Shown here piece after piece: positions 18,319 to 25,619 of a stretch of DNA of 64,000 bases; position 1 is the first letter of the stretch, and each line of letters starts with the position of its first letter. Position numbers and translations under genes: made by a program. Origin of the DNA: Paremcibacter congregatus (GTDB lineage: Bacteria; Pseudomonadota; Alphaproteobacteria; Sphingomonadales; Emcibacteraceae). The stretch covers positions 3,983,501-4,047,500 of the forward strand of contig NZ_CP041025.1 of assembly GCF_006385135.1 (NCBI RefSeq). Reading direction: 5' to 3'. The notes below the pieces were generated by a model that did not search any database, was not told where the DNA came from, and was given only the letters and a program-made list of their open reading frames with translations.

Positions 18319-18555
18319 CTACCGCTGTAATGGCAGGTTCCGTGGGTCCTTACTCAATTGCTCAATCTGCTGCATAAGCTCAATCATGCCATCCTCTGCC
18401 TGCTGCGACAGGCCTCCAAAGAAAAGGAAGCCCATAACAACAACCGCAAGAATGCCACCCGTGAGAAGCAGGAATATGGACAAATCACTCAGGGAAACAC
18501 TCTCTTCAAGTGATGCATCGGTCTTGTCAACCGGACAGGGTTCAATCTTCGGCAT
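18319..18555 (-). CDS. small single-pass membrane protein
   Basis: 78 residues: acidic N-terminus (MPKIEPCPVDKTDASLEESV), one transmembrane helix (LSIFLLLTGGILAVVVMGFL), then a charged tail (GMIELMQQIEQLSKDP). Its ATG shares a base with the stop of the molybdenum hydroxylase gene (TAATG), which indicates translational coupling and a tied function, for example a membrane anchor or electron-transfer partner. I recognise no family. Confidence 0.7.
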   Translation of the reverse strand: MPKIEPCPVDKTDASLEESVSLSDLSIFLLLTGGILAVVVMGFLFFGGLSQQAEDGMIELMQQIEQLSKDPRNLPLQR

Positions 18556-20984
18556 TATATATCCTCCTCTTCCAGTATCCCTTCAAAGACCGGGAGCGGC
18601 AGCTTGCGGTAGCGTGTACCAGTGGCGGCATAGAGTGCATTTGCAAACGCCGGCAGGATCGGTGGCAAAGCTGGCTCCCCGAGCCCGGTCGTTGTGTGAT
18701 CCGTTTTGTGAAAATGCACGTCAATCTCATTTGGCGCCTGAGCCATGCGAATGAGCGGATAGTCATCAAAGTTGGACTGATTGGCCGCACCACCTTCAAA
18801 AGTAACCTCCAGCCCCATAGCCTGACCAAGGCCGTCAATCACAGAGCCCTGCACCATATTCTCGGCGTTGAGGGGGTTGATAATCTGGCGGCCGATATCG
18901 CCAACCACCCAGACGGTATCAACGGTCACATTGTTTCTGGCATCAACCGACAGCGATACCACATGTGCGAAATAACCAAAGTGACTAAAGTAGCAGCCAA
19001 CCCCCATGCCGCGCCGAAGAGTGCCCTCAACAACATCCTCCGAGCTTGGGCGATAGAGCTTCTTCCCATGCCAGCCAGATCGTTCAGCCACAAGCTCCAG
19101 GATTGCGCGCATGCGTTTTGGGTTAAAGCCGGAGAGCGGCACCCCCTCAGTCAGCTCGCCGTATGACGGCGTCTCCTTGGAGGGATCGATCATAGTGAGG
19201 CGGAAGCTGATCGGGTCAATCCCTGCCTTATGCGCCAACTCGTCAACAAAGCTCTCGAAGACAAACCCATGACTATTTGCCATCGGCGCCCGCATAGCCC
19301 CTGTTGGGATATAGAGCGGAATCTTCGACGCTTTATAGCGCATGTTTGCAATATTGCCGTAAAGATAACCTGGGAAGTTCGAATCCCCAGAGTTTACAAA
19401 AGCTTTCTCTCCGCCAAAACCAACAAAATGGTCCTCAAAGGCAATAGCTTTACCGTCCTGATCAAGACCACCCTTCAGGTGGTGATAGCCACCGGGTCGG
19501 TAAAAGTCATGCTGCGTATCGTCTTCCCGGCTCCACAGCAGTTTTACCGGCTTCTTAACCACACTGGAGATCCAGACCGCTTCGAGAAGACTGTCGTTCA
19601 AGAGCCTGCGACCAAAACCGCCGCCTGCTCTGGTGAGGTGAATGGTTACATTCTCATTCGGCACGCCCATCATTTTGGCGATGGTTGCCTGACCGACGGC
19701 GGGGAGCTGCGCCCCACTCCAGATCTCGATTGCCATGCTGCCGTGCGCGTCTGTGGATACTGAGGCTGTTGCGTTTTGTGGCTCCAGGGTCGCGTGGGCG
19801 AGAAACGGGAAGCTATATTCCACATCGATCTTTTGAGCGCTTTCCTCAAGCGCCTTGTCAACACTGCCAAGCTCAGGCCAGCGGTTCTCATCTGGAGGAC
19901 TTGCAAAATGCTGGGCAGCAGCCGCATCGAAGCCTTCGCTTGACTGCCCATCCGCTTGCCCCTTTTCCCAGACAACCTTAAGACGATCCCGTGCCCGCTC
20001 TGCCTGCCACCAACTGTCCGCGACGATGGCGACACCGCTCATCACATAGTCGGGCCGGCCGCCAACATTCCACCAGTCAGGAGCAGCGCCCCCCTCACCC
20101 GGCAACCACCAGGCCGGGTTGGCGGCAGGACGACTATCATTACCTTCGACAACGAAAGCGGCCTGCACACCTGGGAGTGTTCTTATCTCATCAAGGTTCG
20201 CCGACACAGCCTTGCCACCAAAAGTGGGGCATTTAACAAACACGGAATAGGCCATACCCGGTACGGTTACATCGATACCGTAAAGAGGCTCACCCTTGAT
20301 TATTTTTGGGTTATCGACACCTTTGATTTTTTGCCCAACGATTTGAAAGTATTTATCGCTTTTGAGTTTGATCTCAGCAAGGTTCGGCACAGGAAGGTGT
20401 GCTGCGTCTGCCGTGAGCTGACCGTATCCAAGCTTGCGCCCTGACGGCTTATGGATCACGTGACCCGCTTCAGTGGCGCATTCTGTCGCCGGCACCTTCA
20501 AGCGACTTGCCGCAACAGAAATCAGCATCTGGCGGGCCGCCGCCCCCACCTTGCGAAGCGCAAGAGACAGCATGGGGGTGGAGAGGCTTCCGCCCGCCAC
20601 CTGAAACTGGAACAGATTTGTGTCCAGATCGGCCTGCTCGACGGTAACGTCTTTCCAGGCCACATCCAACTCTTCAGCGATGACCATCGGCAGGCTTGTC
20701 TTGACGCCCTGGCCAATCTCCGGGTTTTGTGCGAGCACTGTAACTTGGCCGGAGGTGGAGATGCGGATATGCGTACCAAGGAAGAACCGCGCCTCTTTTG
20801 ATCCTGCCTTACCCTCCGTCGCGGGATCGCAAGCCCCAAGACTGAGCATTAAGCCGCCGCCAGCGGCCGCACCTGCCACCAGGAAGAAGCGCCGTGACAT
20901 TGACGGGCCGCTAGCAGCTTGACTCGCCGCCTCTCCTTGACCAAGGCAAGACAGAGACTGTTCAGGAGTGTTTGACCGTTTCAT
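18555..20984 (-). CDS. molybdopterin subunit of an isoquinoline 1-oxidoreductase-type hydroxylase
   Basis: About 809 residues from ATG 20984; the frame stays open upstream only because it overlaps the 2Fe-2S gene, and that part is not protein-like. A twin-arginine signal is present (SRRFFLVAGAAAGGG), so the enzyme is exported folded with cofactor. Landmarks: GQGVKTSLPMVIAEELDV, RAGGGFGRR and GLGEPALPP, the last with the catalytic Glu of the xanthine-oxidase family. Single-subunit Mo-binding proteins of this type pair with a small 2Fe-2S protein and hydroxylate N-heteroaromatics or oxidise aldehydes in the periplasm. That partner is directly upstream with one base between stop and start. Substrate unknown. 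Confidence 0.92.
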   Translation of the reverse strand: MKRSNTPEQSLSCLGQGEAASQAASGPSMSRRFFLVAGAAAGGGLMLSLGACDPATEGKAGSKEARFFLGTHIRISTSGQVTVLAQNPEIGQGVKTSLPMVIAEELDVAWKDVTVEQADLDTNLFQFQVAGGSLSTPMLSLALRKVGAAARQMLISVAASRLKVPATECATEAGHVIHKPSGRKLGYGQLTADAAHLPVPNLAEIKLKSDKYFQIVGQKIKGVDNPKIIKGEPLYGIDVTVPGMAYSVFVKCPTFGGKAVSANLDEIRTLPGVQAAFVVEGNDSRPAANPAWWLPGEGGAAPDWWNVGGRPDYVMSGVAIVADSWWQAERARDRLKVVWEKGQADGQSSEGFDAAAAQHFASPPDENRWPELGSVDKALEESAQKIDVEYSFPFLAHATLEPQNATASVSTDAHGSMAIEIWSGAQLPAVGQATIAKMMGVPNENVTIHLTRAGGGFGRRLLNDSLLEAVWISSVVKKPVKLLWSREDDTQHDFYRPGGYHHLKGGLDQDGKAIAFEDHFVGFGGEKAFVNSGDSNFPGYLYGNIANMRYKASKIPLYIPTGAMRAPMANSHGFVFESFVDELAHKAGIDPISFRLTMIDPSKETPSYGELTEGVPLSGFNPKRMRAILELVAERSGWHGKKLYRPSSEDVVEGTLRRGMGVGCYFSHFGYFAHVVSLSVDARNNVTVDTVWVVGDIGRQIINPLNAENMVQGSVIDGLGQAMGLEVTFEGGAANQSNFDDYPLIRMAQAPNEIDVHFHKTDHTTTGLGEPALPPILPAFANALYAATGTRYRKLPLPVFEGILEEEDI

Positions 20985-20985
20985 A

Positions 20986-21465
20986 TTAGTCTCTCCCCTG
21001 ACGATCTGCTTCGATAATTTTGGAAGCCAGCTTGATGGCCTTTTTGATCCGCATGTAGGTTCCACATCGGCAGATATTACCGGACATGTAATTGGCAATA
21101 TCTGCGTCCGTGGGGACAGAAACTTCTGATAGCATCGCGGTCGCGGACATGATCTGGCCGGCCTGGCAATAGCCGCACTGCGGCACATCAACATCAAGCC
21201 AAGCTTGCTGAACAGCGGCGCCGATCGGAATTTCTGAGACGGCTTCAATGGTGGTGATTTGCGCGCCATCGATGTCTTCGAGGAACGTTTGGCACGAACG
21301 CACTGCCTGCCCGTCCACATGCACCGTGCAGGCACCGCACTGGGCCTTGCCACAACCAAACTTGGTCCCCACCAGTCCTAGCTCGTCCCGGAGAACCCAC
21401 AACAAGGGAGTGGAAGGGTCGAGTGCCAAAGCATGACTTTTACCGTTGATAAATAATGCGATCAT
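20986..21465 (-). CDS. 2Fe-2S subunit of the molybdenum hydroxylase
   Basis: 159 residues. The N-terminal plant-type cluster motif is FGCGKAQCGACTVHVDG and the C-terminal cluster motif is CGYCQAGQIM with NICRCGTYMRI; both [2Fe-2S] sites are complete. Length and order match IorA/CoxS-type small subunits. ATG at 21465 follows GGAGGAG, a strong ribosome site. It is the first gene of the minus-strand series and passes electrons from the molybdopterin subunit to an unknown acceptor. It has no export signal and is probably carried out with its Tat-targeted partner. Confidence 0.93.
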   Translation of the reverse strand: MIALFINGKSHALALDPSTPLLWVLRDELGLVGTKFGCGKAQCGACTVHVDGQAVRSCQTFLEDIDGAQITTIEAVSEIPIGAAVQQAWLDVDVPQCGYCQAGQIMSATAMLSEVSVPTDADIANYMSGNICRCGTYMRIKKAIKLASKIIEADRQGRD

Positions 21466-21747
21466 TCACTCCTCCTATCTTGAACTATTATTTCCCCTCC
21501 AACGCTACTTAAGACAAGCGAAGCGCAAAAAAAGTGACATTTTTTATTTATTCTTTTTTGGAAAAGACAAGCATGCATTCAACCATAAGGTTTTCCCAGA
21601 TATCGTTAGTCACTTTAAAGGAGCTTTGCTATCCCTATAGTGTGAAGGAGTGAACCAAGGCCGCAATATGGGTACTATTTTTTAAAAAATAGCTGAACTT
21701 TAGCTGGGATAGAGGCCATTTCCCAAACTAAAAATTTGAGTATTATC

Positions 21748-21915
21748 ATGGCGTGGGTAGACTTTTATAATACGATCCGACCTCATTCTTCCCTTTACGC
21801 AATGACACCTCATGAAGCTTACTGGAAATCAAAAAAAATTTATAACATGGGATTAATTCCATGTTATAACGGTAAGCGCCCGATGATCCACACCTACCCA
21901 CCCTCAGCACCATAA
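21748..21915 (+). mobile_element. IS transposase C-terminal remnant (integrase core end)
   Basis: Reads MAWVDFYNTIRPHSSLYAMT followed by PHEAYWKSKKIY to a stop at 21913-21915. The FYNTIRPHSSL-TPxEAYW pattern is the end of DDE integrase-core transposases (IS3/IS481-like). Only the tail remains. Confidence 0.75.
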
Positions 21916-21974
21916 TTTAATGATGCTTCAACAAAGTGGGCATTGTGCCTGCTGGAGTTGGAGGTACATTGATT

Positions 21975-22121
21975 ATGCCAGGTAAGAAGCGGGGCAGTAG
22001 AGGGAGTGAGGCGTTCAAGCGGCGGGTGATGGCAGAGGCAGAAGAAGAGCCGGATAAACCCATGTCAGAGGAGGCGAAGCATCATGGGGGAACCCGAAGA
22101 TTTTATGCAATTTACAAGTAG
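21975..22121 (+). pseudogene. possible degenerate IS OrfA-type fragment
   Basis: 48 residues starting MPGKKRGSRGSEAFKRRVM, then AEAEEEP and EEAKHHGGTRR. The pattern loosely resembles the helix-turn-helix start of IS66/IS3 OrfA proteins (FKxRVxxEA...ARRHG). It is short, lacks the usual continuation and lies just after an IS remnant. It may be chance coding. Confidence 0.25.
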
Positions 22122-22199
22122 CCACTCCAATATTCTTATCAAGACAAAGTGTCTTTCTTTCGATCCAATTTGATCATAAAAATTATAAAAGGGTGAACT

Positions 22200-22698
22200 A
22201 TGAAAATACGCGATGAATTGTCCGATGATATTGATAGAGTTGGCACGATTACACGCTCCGCCTTCAAAACGGTCGAGCATAGCTCCCAAACTGAGGCAGC
22301 CATTGTTGAAGCCTTATGTGACTCAGGTGTGTTGAGCATTTCTCTGGTTGCGGAAGAAGATGATTTGGTGGTGGGGCATATTGCATTTTCTCCTATCACA
22401 ATCGATGATAACAAGTGTAACTGGTTTGGTCTTGGGCCTGTGTCGGTGGTGCCAGAAATGCAAAAAAAATGGCATTGGTTCTGCTTTAATCCGTAAAGGC
22501 CTAAACCGCTTGATTGAAAGAGGTGCAGAGGGGTGCGTTCTACTTGGTGAGCCAGAATATTATTCCCAATTTGGTTTTGAAGTAGACCCAGACCTCACAT
22601 TGGAAGGTGTTCCTCCTGAATATTTTATGCGCCTAGCATTTGGTGAAGAGACACCGAGCGGACAAGTCGCCTACCATTCAGGATTTAATGCAAAATAG
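22200..22698 (+). pseudogene. GNAT N-acetyltransferase with a frameshift in an A8 run
   Basis: The first frame gives MKIRDELSDDIDRVGTITRS to VPEMQKKWHW and stops early. The next frame continues the same family: NGIGSALIRKGLNRLIERGA, CVLLGEPEYYSQFGFEVDPD. Together they form a normal ~165-residue YhbS-like acetyltransferase. The break is at the run of eight A at 22461-22468; removing one A restores MQKNGIGSALIRKGL, the acetyl-CoA loop. It is therefore either a fresh pseudogene, a slippage-tolerant or phase-variable gene, or a base-calling error. Substrate unknown. Confidence 0.8.
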
Positions 22699-22835
22699 CA
22701 CAATTTAGCCCACTACAGATTGCTATTGTTATGTTAATTGTCATGCAAAAGGTGGTGTAATTTTAAATGCTTATTGACAGTCTTTATGTTTGCAGGCAAA
22801 AACAGCCACAGACATAAAGCTTAAAAAAGGAGATT

Positions 22836-22880
22836 CCCCAACCCCTGCCCACAGGAAATACCAAGGGGCAGGGGTTGGGG
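22836..22880 (-). terminator. rho-independent terminator after S9 B
   Basis: CCCCAACCCCTGCCC (22836-22850) and GGGCAGGGGTTGGGG (22866-22880) form a perfect 15-bp stem. On the minus strand it is followed a few bases later by CCTTTTTTAAG. It lies 20 bp beyond the S9-like stop. Confidence 0.85.
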
Positions 22881-22899
22881 ATAAGGTGGATGTCAGAAA

Positions 22900-25371
22900 T
22901 TAACGATCAAAGGGCGTTCCATCCAGCACGAACTCTTTAGGGGGTTCATTGCCTTGCAAGTGACGCACAAAATAATCCCAAGCCCGACGCTCCTGATAAC
23001 TGGTGCGCAGCCATCCCACGCGCTGTTCAACAACTGTGTCAAAGTCCTTGTTCGCAGCTTGCAGCGCATCCATTAACTGGAACGTACCAGCAAGCGTGGA
23101 AAAGCCACTGAAATAACCGGGATTAGTGGTGGTCATCAGCAACAGCTTGCCTTTCAGGTTACCCACCAATTCTGTCGGGGTTTTGCGGTCAGGCCGGGCC
23201 TTGGGTCCGTTATAACGGTCTGTGTGCATACTCAACATCACACGATCATCAGCATAAAACCCTTCAACACCTACCTTATAGAAATCCGGATGCTGCAACA
23301 TGCCAAGCACAGCGCCCTGACCCCACATGGATGAATAAATTCCCGCACGATCAATATCTATATAGCTATAACGCTTCGCAAGCTGCTTAATCCCTGCCAC
23401 ATGGTCAGACAGTTCACTGGCACTGTCAAACCAGCCATAACTATGGTCCGCAAATGCTTTACTGCGATACGGGGTGCCCCGCCCATCAAACTGCACCACA
23501 ATGAAGCCAAGCTCTGCCAGAGCTTGAGGGAAAAGCATATTCCAGTTGCTGCCTGTACCAAAAGCCGCCCTAGGGGTAATGGCGTATCGGGGTGTATTCA
23601 TTACATGACTAATAACCGGATAGCTTTTCTTTGGGTCAAAATCCGCAGGGCGATAAACCACACCGTAAATATCGGTTTTGCCATCCGCTGCCACTGTTTG
23701 CACAGGCTCTGGCCATTGCCAGCCTTTTGGCAGTTTGGAAATATCTGCTGTTTCCAACTCCATCACCGTCTTGCCACTGCGATCTACCACATAGCTGACA
23801 GGCGCCGTATTAACCCGGGATTTGCTGTAAACCGCATAGTTACCAGACACGGAAACACCATTCACACCATGTCCCCCCATTTCATAGGTATGCAAATTTT
23901 GTGGTGAATGCCCATTCACATCATGGTCACTGGACGCAAGCGTCACCATTTTCCCGGTGTCAATATTCACCCGCACAAGGTCACGGTAATACGGGTTACG
24001 CCCCTTCACCCGACCATTTGTTTGCAGGTAAAGCTCTCGGTGCTTGGCATCATAGCGCACAATATTACGTACAACATAATCACCCTGTGTGACCGCATTT
24101 TTAAGCTTGCCAGTTTTCAGGTCATACAGATACAAATGCCCCCAGCCACTGCGTTCACTATACCAGAGTAATTCATCTGTTTCTGGCAGAACCATTGTTG
24201 TCGGTTCTTCTTCCCCCTGCTGTGTCAGCTTAACACGGGTGTCAGATGTTTCCTCAAACAAAACCTTTGTTGCACCGGTATGAGTATCAAACTGCACCAG
24301 ACGAACGCTTTTATAATACCGCCCTGTATCAAGGAAATAAGCAAGGTGGCTATCCTTGCCCCACCATGCCAAATTACGCTGAAAAGGCGTAATATGGTGC
24401 ATAGTGTAAGGCATGGTCCTATAGTCAGAGCATTGCTTCTCCCCTGTTTCTACATCAATGGCAACATAGCGTGCCTCCCCCACATGCTCGTCACCAACAG
24501 TACCTTGCCTGATTTTCTGTACTTTGGGATACAAACTGCCATCCGCATGCACAAAGGTGGCTTCTTCTACACCTTCAATCAATCTGGCATCATTTTGGAT
24601 TACCAATAGTTTTTTACCGTCAGCCGACCAACTGGCATTCATCGGAAAATATAATGACGTCCACTCTGCTGAAGGCCCTGTAATGCCACCATAGGCAAAA
24701 TACGCTGCCCCGTCTGTCGTCAGGGCACGTTCTACACCCGACTTGGCATCCCGCAGCCAGACATTATAATTCTTAATGAAGGCAATTTGCGTCCCATCAG
24801 GGGATTGCATATCACCTTTAGGGGCTTTTTGAACTTCTTTCACCTTGTTGTTTTTAACAGCATACAGCCAGTTCTTGCCAGCATATTTGAAATGCATCTG
24901 ATAGGGCGCAAATGTTATGGATACATCCCCAATATTACCAAAGCGGAACATACTATCCGCAAATTTTATATCTTTTGCGCCCAGCTTTGTGCCGCTTGCT
25001 TTTGACAGAGCTTCGGCAAAGCGTTTATGATCAAATGCTGGTTTGTTGGTTTTCTTGTTGGCATCCACCAAACGAATTTCACGGTATATATCACCATTAT
25101 TTTTAACATCTCTGGCATACCAGAAGATATCTTCGTCCCCAATCCAGTGGGGGTATGGCTCCTCATTGACAATAAGCTGATTTCGCAAGTCTTTAGCTTT
25201 ATAAGGATGCTGTATTGTCCCTCTGATCAAGGTTTTAGCTCGTTCGTACCGTTCCTGCATTTCTGCCTTACCGGCTTTTTCAGGGGCTGATTGCGCAGCC
25301 GCAGTCGGGAGTAAAACAGCGGCCATCAATAAGCTTGATAATGCTGCCGTGAGATAGTTTCTTTTCATCAT
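22900..25371 (-). CDS. S9 (dipeptidyl peptidase IV-like) family protein lacking the catalytic triad, copy B
   Basis: 823 residues with a clear signal peptide (ALSSLLMAAVLLPTAAAQSA). Propeller repeats (SPDGTQIAF, WSADGKKLLV) precede an alpha/beta-hydrolase domain. At the nucleophile elbow it reads AGIYSSMWGQGAV: Met (about residue 682) stands where active enzymes have Ser. The Asp-bearing HGxxDDNV segment is TTTNPGYFSG, and the His segment reads QRVGWLRTSY. As in copy A, none of the triad is left, yet the surrounding text (GFIVVQFDGRGTPYRSKAFA, HPDFYKVG, RRAWDYFVRHLQG) is well kept, implying selection for a non-proteolytic role. It lies downstream of receptor B on the same strand. Confidence 0.88.
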   Translation of the reverse strand: MMKRNYLTAALSSLLMAAVLLPTAAAQSAPEKAGKAEMQERYERAKTLIRGTIQHPYKAKDLRNQLIVNEEPYPHWIGDEDIFWYARDVKNNGDIYREIRLVDANKKTNKPAFDHKRFAEALSKASGTKLGAKDIKFADSMFRFGNIGDVSITFAPYQMHFKYAGKNWLYAVKNNKVKEVQKAPKGDMQSPDGTQIAFIKNYNVWLRDAKSGVERALTTDGAAYFAYGGITGPSAEWTSLYFPMNASWSADGKKLLVIQNDARLIEGVEEATFVHADGSLYPKVQKIRQGTVGDEHVGEARYVAIDVETGEKQCSDYRTMPYTMHHITPFQRNLAWWGKDSHLAYFLDTGRYYKSVRLVQFDTHTGATKVLFEETSDTRVKLTQQGEEEPTTMVLPETDELLWYSERSGWGHLYLYDLKTGKLKNAVTQGDYVVRNIVRYDAKHRELYLQTNGRVKGRNPYYRDLVRVNIDTGKMVTLASSDHDVNGHSPQNLHTYEMGGHGVNGVSVSGNYAVYSKSRVNTAPVSYVVDRSGKTVMELETADISKLPKGWQWPEPVQTVAADGKTDIYGVVYRPADFDPKKSYPVISHVMNTPRYAITPRAAFGTGSNWNMLFPQALAELGFIVVQFDGRGTPYRSKAFADHSYGWFDSASELSDHVAGIKQLAKRYSYIDIDRAGIYSSMWGQGAVLGMLQHPDFYKVGVEGFYADDRVMLSMHTDRYNGPKARPDRKTPTELVGNLKGKLLLMTTTNPGYFSGFSTLAGTFQLMDALQAANKDFDTVVEQRVGWLRTSYQERRAWDYFVRHLQGNEPPKEFVLDGTPFDR

Positions 25372-25423
25372 TGGTTCCTTTTAGGGTAGTTTTATCCTCC
25401 TCTTTCCGGCAAGCGCGGAGCGC

Positions 25424-25543
25424 GAGGGAAGGGAATCCATGCTATGATTCAGGGTAAACTATTGTATAAAAACAGGATTATATCGCCCTGCCTGTTTCTA
25501 AACCGGTTATACGCTTGACATGTCGCATGGGTTCCCTTCCCTC
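25424..25543. repeat. long inverted repeat between receptor B and S9 B
   Basis: GAGGGAAGGGAATCCATGC (25424-25442) and GCATGGGTTCCCTTCCCTC (25525-25543) pair at 18 of 19 positions around an 82-bp loop. It occupies most of the 248-bp gap between the receptor and the S9-like gene. It may lower readthrough between the two genes, protect mRNA or be a small mobile repeat. Confidence 0.55.
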
Positions 25544-25619
25544 ACCGCTAACGCGGCTCGTCGGGAGTGACGAGAAGAGAGAAGGGGGTGGATGTTCAGA
25601 GTGATACTCTTGAATTCAC

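Noticed and set aside
20985..21359. N-terminal extension of the molybdopterin subunit
   Set aside because: The extension overlaps the 2Fe-2S gene in another frame and lacks protein character; ATG 20984 gives a proper Tat signal.
22139..22414. 91-codon minus-strand frame over the GNAT gene
   Set aside because: Antisense to recognisable acetyltransferase text.
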